Shown here: positions 19,201-26,648 of the stretch, in pieces
Layout of the letters: every line of letters begins with the position of its first letter
Numbering within the stretch: position 1 is the first letter of the stretch
Assembly: GCA_016716475.1 (NCBI GenBank)
Contig: JADJWG010000002.1
Location: 1,302,001-1,366,000 of the forward strand
Length of the DNA stretch: 64,000 bases
Direction: 5' to 3'
Origin: Phycisphaerales bacterium
GTDB lineage: Bacteria; Planctomycetota; Phycisphaerae; UBA1845; Fen-1342
The notes under the pieces: model-generated
What the model was told of the DNA's origin: nothing
Database searches by the model: none
What the model saw: the letters and a program-made list of their open reading frames with translations, nothing else
Translations under genes and position numbers: made by a program

Positions 19201-19520
19201 TCTGCACGCAAGTTCCACGTCCGCTCTGCGTAGCGCTGGGTGGCACCTGGTTCGGTCCGGGTTCGCAATGCACACCGCAACTATGTGTCTGCCTGGGCGA
19301 TCTGAACTGCGACACCGTCGTCAATTTCGGCGACATTTCGCTGTTTATCGCGGCGATTAAATGGGCCGCCCCACCACAGACGTGGCCATACAACCCGGCC
19401 GCAGGGGTTTGTGCCTATCTGAACGGTGACTTCACCGGGAATGGCATCGTGGCGTTCGAGGACATCTCACCGTTCATTGCAGCGATCAAGAACCCACCGC
19501 CACCTTGTACGACACCCTAG
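16293..19520 (+). CDS. Large secreted Cys-rich repeat protein with dockerin-like tail
   Basis: 1075 aa. ATG 16293 has AGGAGG 7 nt upstream and is followed by a signal peptide (MELRTKGCVVALAAALL...). An N-terminal unique domain of about 300 residues includes a Pro-rich stretch. Then come about ten copies of a ~40-residue Cys repeat (pattern ACCLPDGTC-x-C-x-GG-x-PMGPGTxC). Two identical ~130-residue beta-sandwich-like domains (PPNDNCPQWIPIGETAG...) are interleaved. The C-terminus has two calcium-loop-like repeats (GDLNCDTVVNFGDISLF and GDFTGNGIVAFEDISPF). The paired Cys suggest a disulfide-rich extracellular protein. Function unknown. The repeat block is duplicated at the DNA level (see 17444-19175). 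Confidence 0.85.
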   Translation: MELRTKGCVVALAAALLISWCPPVQAVEVGITFEIHQDILDPAFWPNDFHLVAIVCTQNPNLLLVDHLPGPFDPALFSFQALKLSPDPDNCWWMISAQWARPPGIGYLPYCTVLRLGLLLDVGDANVIIHAFGWWTRDGIPVGILGPQLLNMGFVPLLGFDVQDQQAIQVLKIGNGLTPLAPHPPPPPPPGPAPMWPPPPMQIELLRMDVLPLPPGTTPPFHELYAGGPQEQYPWVPIVHPSGAPISPLEPLPMPGHSHIEVILNALMPGALRPQIPTPIEPGGFLLARQWVRFRNNSGSFEERWFFEIHGAELREACCLPDGTCVDVSRFQCLQLGGDPQGPGTVCANTICLTPMACCMPEGYCLMAISMQCISMGGNPVGGPCLGDSNGNGVDDACELPEACCLPDGTCLDVPPYQCQQQNGQPMGPGTQCSQTICPQPEACCLPNGSCVDVLPSLCMQQGGRPMGPGTNCMLVACPQPPPNDNCPQWIPIGETAGSFFDTTWATLDGPNHCQMVKNIWYCYTATCTGTATISLCGSSYDTKLAVYHDCACYLPLSMMMCCDDNSCGLQSQCVIPVNAGHQYLIEIGGTTAPSPLPPFGPGVLTITCVGEPESACCLPDGSCVLVGPAQCMMMGGRPVPGQVCLGDSNGNGVDDVCELPEACCLPDGTCLDVPPYQCQQQNGQPMGPGTQCSQTICPQPEACCLPNGSCVDVLPSLCMQQGGRPMGPGTNCMLVACPQPPPNDNCPQWIPIGETAGSFFDTTWATLDGPNHCQMVKNIWYCYTATCTGTATISLCGSSYDTKLAVYHDCACYLPLSMMMCCDDNSCGLQSQCVIPVNAGHQYLIEIGGTTAPSPLPPFGPGVLTITCVGEPESACCLPDGSCVLVGPAQCMMMGGRPVPGQVCLGDSNGNGVDDVCELPEACCLPDGTCLDVPPYQCQQQNGQPMGPGTQCSQTICPQPIGACCYAGFCTQVPRPLCVALGGTWFGPGSQCTPQLCVCLGDLNCDTVVNFGDISLFIAAIKWAAPPQTWPYNPAAGVCAYLNGDFTGNGIVAFEDISPFIAAIKNPPPPCTTP
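17444..19175 (+). repeat. 780-bp tandem direct repeat, 2.2 copies
   Basis: Copy 1 is 17444-18223, copy 2 is 18224-19003 and a partial third copy is 19004-19175. By reading the lines against each other, copies 1 and 2 differ at only six positions (for example 17482 C versus 18262 T). The unit is exactly 260 codons, so the protein frame is kept. Near identity at the nucleotide level implies a recent duplication or ongoing gene conversion. Confidence 0.95.
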
Positions 19521-19554
19521 TGGCGGGGTTCGGAGCGGGAACGAAGCAGCGGAT

Positions 19555-19599
19555 TACGGCTCCGTGCGACCGTACGAGCAAGCGGCACACGGAGCCGTA
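19555..19599 (+). terminator. Terminator-like hairpin
   Basis: TACGGCTCCGTG (19555-19566) and its perfect reverse complement (19588-19599) form a 12-bp stem with a 21-nt loop, 35 bases after the preceding stop codon. No T-run follows. Confidence 0.5.
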
Positions 19600-19683
19600 G
19601 CGGGATGTGGCGTAGCCATCCGGCCTATGTGAAGCCAGCCGGCACAGATTCGCAGCACCTTGCGGGGGATGTGAGGACGACTG

Positions 19684-21339
19684 ATGAAACCGAGTTGTCT
19701 TGTAGTCCTGGCGGTCGGCTCGCTCATGCTTCTGGGTGCGATGAGCGCCCACGCGACCGTTGATTACGATCCCGGCTGGTTCTGGGACAGTTACAAGGTT
19801 CGGAATGGGCCGGCCTCCACCGGCTACAAGGTGCAGTTGTGCTATCGGTGCCGCTCCTGGCGCACCGTATCCAGCGGCACTACGAACTCTTCCGGCAACG
19901 CCTCGGGGCGGATCATCCGCTGGGGACCAGGACATGGTAAGCAACCCGGCCACCTGCGCGTACGCGTAGTCTTCAATAACGGCGGCACCCAAGGCGGTCG
20001 GTTTGTCGGTCTGACGGGAACGGGTAACCAGCATGTGACGGCTTCGGTATCCGATCACATGGTGGGTTTACCGGGGGTGAGCGGTGCGCAGTTGATCGTA
20101 GTTTCACAGAATTCGGCGAGCTTGGTCGTCGAGACGGGCGAGACCGCCTGGTTCCTGGACGGAAGCGCGGTCACCCTGCGCCTGCCCGAACATTTCGTGT
20201 TCGCCGAACCCCCCATCGCGATGCCGACGGTGCCGGGCGATTTAATCCTCGGGCCGGCGTTACTCATCGAAGGTGGGCGCGCGGTGCAAGTGCCGGTGTT
20301 CGCCAATGCACGGGCCGAGCCCACCAGCGGGATTGCTTTCCTGAATGTCTGGATCGCGTACGACGGCCTCACGCCGGCGGACTACTACTGGCCGAGTGTA
20401 ACGGCGCTGGCTGCTCGGACCCCATCCGGGTCTCCCTTCGACACGTTGGAGCAGGGCGAAGTGCGGGGCCACTTCCGCGGCATCCGGGTGCAGGCACCAC
20501 AACCGGCCGCGTGGTTCGATGAGACGGGCGGCGGGTTGTGGTCCACGTTCGGTGAGCTGCAGAATGGATTCGCGGCTTGGCTGGGTAGCCCGGATCGGGA
20601 GATCGGGTTTGAGGAGTTCCCGCCGGGAACCAAGATCACAGATGAGTACGACCCGCAAGGCGTCTGGTTCAGCGGCGCGGAGGGTGGAAACTACGACGAG
20701 TTGACCGGGGTGCGCCCCGAAGGCGATCCCAATCTCGTGCAGAACTTGACCGGGTACGACGGCTCGTATCAGCCCGACGGGTCGCACGTCTACATCCGCT
20801 TTCAGAACACGCTCGCCAACCCGGCCGCTCCAGTGACCTTCACCTTCGACAGTCTGCAGCGACGTGTCGGTGGATTCATGGCATGTGGTGTGGAAGGGCC
20901 GGAGCACAGCTTTACGGTGACCGCATACGATGTCTACGGCGAACCGCTGGCGCAACGCTTGCAAGTGGCGCAGGTCTGGGAACCGGATCCGACCGGACAG
21001 AATGCGGAAACGTTCTTTGGAGTCGAGGCCCCTTATCCTTGCATCCAGAGAGTCACGATCAGCAACAACGCGTTGCTACCGTTTGCCGACACGTTGATCT
21101 TTGACAATCTCGCGTGGGCCGCGTGGCCGACACGCGCATTGGGCGATCGCGACCTCGATGGAGATATCGACGGGGACGACTTCCTGCTGTTCGCGGAATG
21201 CCTGACGGGCCCGGATGCACCGCAGGCGGGTCTGGCCATGACCGACGAGTGCCAGGAGGCCTTCGAAGCGGTAGGCGATTTCGACATCGACCTGGAAGAC
21301 TTCGCCGTGCTGCAACAGGCCTGTACCGGGGTGCTCTAA
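19684..21339 (+). CDS. Secreted protein with dockerin-like C-terminus
   Basis: 551 aa with a signal peptide (MKPSCLVVLAVGSLMLLGAMSAHA). The middle has beta-rich segments, including IGFEEFPPGTKITDEY...GVWFSG and a following part that resembles exported proteins of environmental bacteria with one or two jelly-roll-like domains. The C-terminus has two calcium-loop-like repeats (DRDLDGDIDGDDFLLFAECL and DFDIDLEDFAVLQQACTG), much like the other secreted proteins in this window. No enzymatic motif was identified. The role is probably extracellular or cell-surface. It follows the Cys-rich protein gene with a hairpin between them, so it is probably transcribed separately. Confidence 0.75.
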   Translation: MKPSCLVVLAVGSLMLLGAMSAHATVDYDPGWFWDSYKVRNGPASTGYKVQLCYRCRSWRTVSSGTTNSSGNASGRIIRWGPGHGKQPGHLRVRVVFNNGGTQGGRFVGLTGTGNQHVTASVSDHMVGLPGVSGAQLIVVSQNSASLVVETGETAWFLDGSAVTLRLPEHFVFAEPPIAMPTVPGDLILGPALLIEGGRAVQVPVFANARAEPTSGIAFLNVWIAYDGLTPADYYWPSVTALAARTPSGSPFDTLEQGEVRGHFRGIRVQAPQPAAWFDETGGGLWSTFGELQNGFAAWLGSPDREIGFEEFPPGTKITDEYDPQGVWFSGAEGGNYDELTGVRPEGDPNLVQNLTGYDGSYQPDGSHVYIRFQNTLANPAAPVTFTFDSLQRRVGGFMACGVEGPEHSFTVTAYDVYGEPLAQRLQVAQVWEPDPTGQNAETFFGVEAPYPCIQRVTISNNALLPFADTLIFDNLAWAAWPTRALGDRDLDGDIDGDDFLLFAECLTGPDAPQAGLAMTDECQEAFEAVGDFDIDLEDFAVLQQACTGVL

Positions 21340-21463
21340 AGTGAGCGTGGCTGCACCGGTCTCCTGATCTCAACGCCGCACGCGGAGGGACCGCCGCGCA
21401 GCGCGCAGGCCAACCGGGGTAAACCGGTCGCACCTGCGTACTGCGCACAAGCCCGGCGCCGCG

Positions 21464-21949
21464 CTACTCCGCCGCGGGCGGACCACTCTCAAAAGACTGT
21501 AGCGCAAGGTAGTTCAACCCGAAGCGCTTGATGTTGTCGAGTTGCTTGTCAAACGTGTCGAAGTGCCCCTCCTCATCCGCCACGAGGGCTTCGAAGATCT
21601 GCTTCGATACCGCGTCCGCATTCGCGCTGCAAGCCAGCGCGGCCTTGTTGTAGTCCTGCGCTGACTGCTGTTCCATGGCTGCCGCCCGCGCGAGAATATC
21701 CGCCGGCTCGGTGATTGCTTCCACCGGGCCTGCCAGGGCCATCTTGACGTCGCCCTTGAGGAAGAGGATACGCTCGGCCAGCTTCTCGACATGCCCCATC
21801 TCGATGACTGCGATGCGCTTCAGCAGCGCCGCCAGCGGATTGAAGCCCTGGTCGTCGAGATGAAAGTGCCAGTACATGTACTGATGCACCGCCTGCAATT
21901 CATCGGCCACGGCCTCATTCAGCAACTCGATGCTCTTCTGGGTGTCCAT
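21464..21949 (-). CDS. bfr: Bacterioferritin
   Basis: A 161-aa four-helix ferritin-like protein for iron oxidation and storage. Ferroxidase ligands are visible in the expected places: Glu in VADELQAVHQY, the E-x-x-H of VIEMGHVEK, Glu in MEQQSAQDY, and the E-x-x-H of DEEGHFD. The Met in IEMGH is at the usual haem-ligand position of Bfr. ATG 21949 is chosen because GGAG lies 5 nt upstream; the GTG one codon earlier is too close to that site. A possible promoter is at 22046-22074. Confidence 0.9.
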   Translation of the reverse strand: MDTQKSIELLNEAVADELQAVHQYMYWHFHLDDQGFNPLAALLKRIAVIEMGHVEKLAERILFLKGDVKMALAGPVEAITEPADILARAAAMEQQSAQDYNKAALACSANADAVSKQIFEALVADEEGHFDTFDKQLDNIKRFGLNYLALQSFESGPPAAE

Positions 21950-22045
21950 CACAACTCCTTCGCTGCGGCCACTTCCCGGACAGCGCTACATTGCCACACC
22001 CGGCCCGGCACCCGCGCCTGTCTGATGCGCGAACTACGAAGCGTC

Positions 22046-22074
22046 AACCTACGACTTGGCCGCCACAACGTCAA
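22046..22074 (-). promoter_or_regulatory. Possible bfr promoter
   Basis: On the minus strand TTGACG (22074-22069) is followed after 17 nt by TAGGTT (22051-22046). The -35 is good and the -10 weak. Confidence 0.35.
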
Positions 22075-22212
22075 CGGCAGGGCCATGACCCCACCGCCGG
22101 TACGGTCGCTCCCTTGCCCACAGGCGACTCGCCGCTACAGTTACCGGTGAGCCGATCGCGCGGTGCGTCACGAGGCGTGCTGCCAATCACCTATGTACGA
22201 TGGGAGCCACAC

Positions 22213-22914
22213 ATGACTGTGACCATGACGCGCGCCCGCGCCCTGTGCTCGAAGTCCGAACTGGAACTGGTGCTCGCCAGCACGCCCGCGCAGCGGAATC
22301 TGTTATCGGCCAGCCGCTTGCGCAGCAAGGTAACCCGGGCCCGCAAGTTGCGCGACAAATACCGCGACCTGGCCGCCGGTCAGCGCCGCGAAGCCCGCGG
22401 GAAGCAGTCCCCGCGGTCCGCGCGCCCAGCACGGACCAACGCCAACACGGCGCTGAAAGCACAACTCTTCGACGAAGTGCTCACCCGCTTCCAGGCACAG
22501 CTCGAACGTGTCGAGGCCGGCTCCGCCACACCGACACCCAAGCAAGAACGCCAGGCCACGAAGTCTGCACGGAAGGCCGCCAAGCAGGAACGCAAAACCG
22601 AGCGCCGCGAGGATCCAGCCGTACCGACCCGTGCGGATGACGTTCCGGCGACGCCAGCCGCTGCGCGGCCGACCAAGGCACCTCCCCGCCGGAGTCGCAA
22701 GAAGCCCACGCTCAAGGGCAGTGCGCTACCACCCGCCGCGCCCCGCAAGAAAGCCGCCCGGAAGCTGCCCCGTGCCACGGCACGCCGCGCACAGAGCGAG
22801 GACTCGGCCGCGTTTCGCGTGCAGGACACACAGAAGCGCAGCGGGCAGAAGAAGGTGCAGGGACACATCGCCGCGCGTGGACGACGCAATCAGGCCAAGC
22901 GTGATGCGCGCTAG
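22213..22914 (+). CDS. Basic protein with histone-H1-like Lys/Ala/Pro-rich tail
   Basis: ATG 22213 has GGGAG 6 nt upstream, giving 233 aa. The N-terminal ~100 residues (TRARALCSKSELELVLAS, then LRSKVTRARKLRDKYRDLA) look helical and resemble a small conserved domain that I have seen only in planctomycete proteins of unknown function. The rest is low-complexity and strongly basic, with AAPRKKAARKLP-type segments like eukaryotic H1 and bacterial H1-like tails. This suggests nucleic-acid binding, possibly nucleoid organisation or RNA binding. No known DNA-binding fold is evident. Divergent from bfr. Confidence 0.65.
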   Translation: MTVTMTRARALCSKSELELVLASTPAQRNLLSASRLRSKVTRARKLRDKYRDLAAGQRREARGKQSPRSARPARTNANTALKAQLFDEVLTRFQAQLERVEAGSATPTPKQERQATKSARKAAKQERKTERREDPAVPTRADDVPATPAAARPTKAPPRRSRKKPTLKGSALPPAAPRKKAARKLPRATARRAQSEDSAAFRVQDTQKRSGQKKVQGHIAARGRRNQAKRDAR

Positions 22915-22962
22915 CCGTCATGATCACCAGCCCACGCATCGGGCTGTGGCGAAAGCAGCAGG

Positions 22963-23631
22963 ATGAGGGCACCCGGATCGTCACCCGCAGCGGAGCGGAC
23001 CCCGCGGCGGGAGGCGGTGCACGCATGGGTGCGTGAGCACGATGACCGCTGGCTCTTCATCGTGGGCTACGTGGGCCTGGCCGTGGTGCTTTCCGTTTGG
23101 ATCAGCTTGTTCTGGCTGGTCGCCGTAGTGAGTCTGCACCTACTCCTGGAGGTACTGCGGCAAAGACTGCTCGGTCCCGGCGCGCTCGCGGCGCGCGTCG
23201 TGTGGGAACTGAAGCTCGACTTGGCGCTGATCCTCTTCTCGTTTGTGCTCGCGGTGTACATGGAGGTGGTTCTTGGCGCGGCCGGACTGGGAGGCGTGGC
23301 CCGGCTGGGGGTGCGCGCCACGCCACGGGCGGCCGGGTGGATCCGCATACTCCGTGGTGCGCTGCTCTCGCTGGATGACGCCGCGCAGGTAGGGCGGGCC
23401 GCACTTGCCTGGCGCAAGCGTGGAATGGCTGACCGTGTGGATGATCTGCCGGCGGCGCCCGTGTATCGCTTTCACCCGCGGGAGTGGACCCCCGGGGATC
23501 ATCTCGCGATCTGGCTCGCGGTGGTGTGCATTGCACTGCTGCTGTGCGCCCCCCTGCTTGTGTCGTTGCCGCTCGGCGAGGTGGGGCAACTGCTCCTCGA
23601 CGAGTTACAACCGTTCCCACTGGCGGAGTGA
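22963..23631 (+). CDS. Membrane protein of unknown function
   Basis: 222 aa. A basic, acidic and polar N-terminus precedes two adjacent hydrophobic spans (WLFIVGYVGLAVVLSVWI and FWLVAVVSLHLLLEVL), then another (LALILFSFVLAVYMEVVL) and a C-terminal span (LAIWLAVVCIALLLCAPLLV). That makes about four transmembrane helices, with a central cytoplasmic or periplasmic loop. No family recognised. The first Met is used; no strong ribosome-binding site was seen, so the start is uncertain. Confidence 0.6.
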   Translation: MRAPGSSPAAERTPRREAVHAWVREHDDRWLFIVGYVGLAVVLSVWISLFWLVAVVSLHLLLEVLRQRLLGPGALAARVVWELKLDLALILFSFVLAVYMEVVLGAAGLGGVARLGVRATPRAAGWIRILRGALLSLDDAAQVGRAALAWRKRGMADRVDDLPAAPVYRFHPREWTPGDHLAIWLAVVCIALLLCAPLLVSLPLGEVGQLLLDELQPFPLAE

Positions 23632-23713
23632 GCCGCGGGTCTGGCCAGCCGCCCGCCGTGTGCCTATCTTACGGGTCGGACGACTGACGCAATCCTGTTC
23701 GGGAGACCGAGGT

Positions 23714-24133
23714 ATGCTGCGAATCATCGTAGCCGGCACTGCGACGGTGCTGTGTTTGACGGGCTGCGCGCACACCGGCCTGCGTGGCCATGCTGGGCAA
23801 TATGAGCGTACGTTTCAGGATGAGGTCGGAGTGTGGGGCAACGCCAACGAAGTCACTCTGCTGCGGGGCTCGGAGGTCAGCAAGCTGTCGATCCTTGGCG
23901 ATGCCAACCGGGTCACGATCGAGAACGGCGCGACGATCCGTAAGCTCGAGATCGCCGGCCGCGACAACGTTGTGGAATACCCCGACGGCGAACGCTTCGA
24001 GTACAACTATCTCGGCATTCACAACCGTCTGATACGCAAACCCGTGCCGACACCACCGCCGCTCAGTCCGATCGAGGATATACCGGCTGAGCCCCCACCC
24101 CCACCCGTCGAAACCGGTGATCCACACTCCTAG
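23714..24133 (+). CDS. Small lipoprotein with DUF3060-like beta-repeat domain
   Basis: 139 aa from ATG 23714 (GGGAG 8 nt upstream). The signal peptide ends in the lipobox LCLTGC. Three ~20-residue repeats of the form G-N-x-N-x-V-x-x-x-G-x-x-x (VWGNANEVTLL, ILGDANRVTIENG, IAGRDNVVEYP) match the pattern of DUF3060-type proteins, which probably form a small beta-helix-like stack. A Pro-rich tail follows. Envelope location is inferred from the lipobox; function unknown. Confidence 0.65.
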   Translation: MLRIIVAGTATVLCLTGCAHTGLRGHAGQYERTFQDEVGVWGNANEVTLLRGSEVSKLSILGDANRVTIENGATIRKLEIAGRDNVVEYPDGERFEYNYLGIHNRLIRKPVPTPPPLSPIEDIPAEPPPPPVETGDPHS

Positions 24134-24225
24134 GCCGGAGTGCGGTGCAACCATGCTTGAGACGGCGGGTACCATGGATTGGGTCGGCGGACGATCCGTG
24201 CACGCGGATCCACTGAACCATGCCA

Positions 24226-24248
24226 CCCTCGCAGTACGCGAGGGGAGG
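24226..24248 (+). promoter_or_regulatory. Hairpin covering the ribosome-binding site
   Basis: CCCTCGC (24226-24232) and GCGAGGG (24238-24244) form a perfect 7-bp stem with a 5-nt loop. Its 3' arm overlaps the Shine-Dalgarno sequence GGGGAGG (24242-24248) of the next gene, so the fold could limit translation. Confidence 0.35.
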
Positions 24249-24255
24249 AACTGTC

Positions 24256-24843
24256 GTGTATGAATGCCGCCAAGAACACAGGGAGCGATGGTTGGAATCG
24301 GCCACACGCCACCGACGCAGCACCTTCCCGTCAGCATGGGGCGCTGCCCTGACTGTCGGCGCACTGCTGCTGACCGCGTGCGATGCGCCCCCACCCGCCC
24401 GGGAAGGACCGCAAACCCGTCCGGCCGAACGTTCCACTGCACAGGCCGAACCCGGGACCGACCGGACCGCCACGCGCGACGCCTCCCAGTCCGACACACC
24501 CTTCACGACGCAACCCATTACGACGCAGCCCGCAGCGACGCAACCGGCCACGACACAGCCCGAGCGGGCGCCCTCCGAGCCGCCCCCCAAGTACGTGACG
24601 ATCCTCAAGCAGTTCGATGCCGAGCGCCCCGCCGAGTTGACTGCCCGCATCGAGCGCGGCAATCGCCTGGTCATTGACACACGCAATGTCGAGCGACTGG
24701 AAATCCACCGCGACGAACTCGACTTTGCCCCGCAACGGTCCATCGCCCTCATGCTCGACGGGCAGCCCTTTGAATGGCTCCCCCGTTCGACCGTGAACCG
24801 GTTTGAGCGTTCGGCCAATGGGGTCTGGGCGCCGCTGCCGTAG
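24256..24843 (+). CDS. Thr/Pro/Gln-rich lipoprotein
   Basis: 195 aa from GTG 24256, placed by GGGGAGG 7 nt upstream; an ATG at 24220 lacks such a site. A ~27-residue polar N-region precedes a hydrophobic stretch ending in the lipobox LLTAC. A low-complexity linker with repeated TTQP/ATQP units follows, then a ~90-residue C-terminal part (YVTILKQFDAERPAELTARI, RLVIDTRNVERLEIHRDEL) that may be a small folded domain. No known family was recognised. Probably a surface- or periplasm-exposed lipoprotein. Confidence 0.6.
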   Translation: MYECRQEHRERWLESATRHRRSTFPSAWGAALTVGALLLTACDAPPPAREGPQTRPAERSTAQAEPGTDRTATRDASQSDTPFTTQPITTQPAATQPATTQPERAPSEPPPKYVTILKQFDAERPAELTARIERGNRLVIDTRNVERLEIHRDELDFAPQRSIALMLDGQPFEWLPRSTVNRFERSANGVWAPLP

Positions 24844-24878
24844 CGGCCCCCCCGGGCCTGACTGGGGCCAGCGTCCGT

Positions 24879-25478
24879 ATGACCGCATCGGAACCGCAGT
24901 ACGTTTCGCGCGGAGGAGTCAAGCTGGCAGCCGCCCTGCGCGCCTTCCGCATCGACCCGCACGGCTGGACGGCCATCGACCTTGGTAGTCATGTCGGGGG
25001 ATTCGTGGACTGCCTGCTGAAGCACGGCGCAGCTCGCGTGCATGCCGTGGACCCTGGGTACGGAATTCTCGACTACGCCCTCCGCCGTGATCCGCGGGTC
25101 GTCGTGCATGAACGCACCAATGCGCTGCGCTTCGTGCCACCGGAACAGGCCGACCTGGTTACCGTCGACGTGGGTTGGACCGCCCTGCGGCTCATCCTGC
25201 CGCTGTTGCGGCGGGCGCTGCGGCCAGAGGCACCCGGGGGCGCAATCGTGCTGGTCAAACCGCAGTACGAGGCGGCCCCCGCGGCTCGACCCGGTGGGGT
25301 TGTCGCCGAAGACCGGTTGGCGGAGGTGCTGGTGGAGTGCCGGGGGGAGGTGGCTCGCATCGGTTTCGAAGTCCGCGCCGAAATCGAGAGTCCCCTGCGT
25401 GGTCACGGTGGGAATCGCGAGTTTCTCTGGCACCTTTTCGATACAGTCACCTTACGTCCGACAGCGGGCGCCCCATGA
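24879..25478 (+). CDS. TlyA/FtsJ-like RNA methyltransferase lacking the S4 domain
   Basis: 199 aa. The sequence begins at the linker normally found after the S4 domain of TlyA (YVSRGGVKLAAALRAF), followed by AIDLGSHVGGFVDCLL (SAM-binding), HAVDPGYGILDY, the catalytic Asp region VTVDVGWTALRLI and the Lys region VLVKPQYEA. TlyA enzymes 2'-O-methylate rRNA. The N-terminal S4 RNA-binding domain is absent and the upstream frame shows no trace of it, so the specificity may differ. The usual glycine-rich S-T-G-G-F motif reads H-V-G-G-F. Lies just upstream of waaF, 60 bp away. Confidence 0.8.
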   Translation: MTASEPQYVSRGGVKLAAALRAFRIDPHGWTAIDLGSHVGGFVDCLLKHGAARVHAVDPGYGILDYALRRDPRVVVHERTNALRFVPPEQADLVTVDVGWTALRLILPLLRRALRPEAPGGAIVLVKPQYEAAPAARPGGVVAEDRLAEVLVECRGEVARIGFEVRAEIESPLRGHGGNREFLWHLFDTVTLRPTAGAP

Positions 25479-25538
25479 ACATCGAGGCGTGACTCCACTC
25501 GGTGCCACGCTTGTCGCCATCGGTTAGACTTGTGCCGT

Positions 25539-26648
25539 ATGAAGAGAACTGTGGCGCAGGAGCCGCGCCGGTTACTGTTGATACTCCCCAATTGGGTCGG
25601 CGACGTCGTAATGGCGACACCCGTGCTGGCCGCGCTGCGCACCCGGCTGCCCGGGACCCACATCGCCTTTCTGCACCGCCCCTACGTGGAGGAAGTGTTC
25701 GCGGGAGGCGGGTGGCATGACGAGGCCCTGACATGGCCGACGGGCGGGGGTTTCCGGCGCGAGGCGCGGCAGTTCGCGCTCGCAAGTCGGCTGCGTGCCG
25801 CACGCTTTGACGCGGCCCTGCTGCTGACCAATTCGTTACGGTCGGCCCTGCTGACATGGTGGGCAGACATCCCGCGGAGGATCGGGTACGCCCGCGACGG
25901 CCGGGGACCGCTGCTAACCGACCGTCTGCCCGTGCTGAGGTCCGAGGGAGAGTACACGCCAACCCCACTCGTGCCGTACTACGGGCGGTTGGCGGAAGTG
26001 CTGGGCGTGCCCCTGGTGGACCGGCGGTTGCGGCTGGTCGTTACGCCCGGGCAGGAACAGGCCGGGCAGGCGTTGCAACGACATTATGGACTGCAACCCG
26101 GTCAGTATGCCGTGCTCAATCCGGGTGCGGCCTTCGGCAGCGCAAAGTGCTGGCTTCCGGAGCGGTTTGCGGCTGTCGCGGATGAACTGTACGGAAGCCA
26201 CCGGTTGCGCTGTATCGTGACCGGAGCGCCGGGCGAGGCCCCGCTCATGCAGGCAATCGCCGCGCACGCGAAAAGAGAACTCACCTGTGCCCTGCAGCCC
26301 GGGACGACACTGGGGAGTCTCAAGGTTCTGATCCGGGATGCGGCGTTGTTGGTCTGCAACGACACCGGCCCACGCCACTACGGCAACGCATTCGGAGTCC
26401 CCACGGTGACGATCTTCGGTCCGACCCACCAGGCGTGGACGGACACGGACTACGCCGATGAACTGAAGCTGCAAGCCCCCGTACCGTGTGGTCCGTGCCA
26501 ACTGCGTCAGTGCCCACTTGATCTGCAGTGCATGCACGAGGTGACGGTTGCACAGGCATTGCACGCTGCGCAGACATTGCTGGATCGACGGCGCCGTGCG
26601 ATCCTGGCGGAGGTGCCTGACGCGCCCGCCGAACGATTCCTCGGGTGA
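25539..26648 (+). CDS. waaF: ADP-heptose:LPS heptosyltransferase (GT9)
   Basis: Transfers heptose from ADP-heptose to the inner core of lipopolysaccharide. The 369-aa product has the GT9 layout: LLILPNWVGDVVMATPVLAALR at the N-terminus, LNPGAAFGSAKCWLPERFAAVA in the middle and the sugar-nucleotide motif CNDTGPRHYGNAFGVPTVTIFGPT. The C-terminal PVPCGPCQLRQCPLDLQCM cluster is typical of the WaaF subgroup. ATG 25539 is the first good start. The stop codon overlaps the next gene (GTGA), so this is the first gene of a four-gene LPS-core cluster. Confidence 0.9.
   Translation: MKRTVAQEPRRLLLILPNWVGDVVMATPVLAALRTRLPGTHIAFLHRPYVEEVFAGGGWHDEALTWPTGGGFRREARQFALASRLRAARFDAALLLTNSLRSALLTWWADIPRRIGYARDGRGPLLTDRLPVLRSEGEYTPTPLVPYYGRLAEVLGVPLVDRRLRLVVTPGQEQAGQALQRHYGLQPGQYAVLNPGAAFGSAKCWLPERFAAVADELYGSHRLRCIVTGAPGEAPLMQAIAAHAKRELTCALQPGTTLGSLKVLIRDAALLVCNDTGPRHYGNAFGVPTVTIFGPTHQAWTDTDYADELKLQAPVPCGPCQLRQCPLDLQCMHEVTVAQALHAAQTLLDRRRRAILAEVPDAPAERFLG

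Noticed and set aside
24130..24312. Minus-strand frame with a VADSNHRSL-like string near 24240
   Set aside because: Resembles spurious translations seen over non-coding DNA; I could not fold a tRNA from the region and the plus-strand lipoprotein gene explains the sequence.
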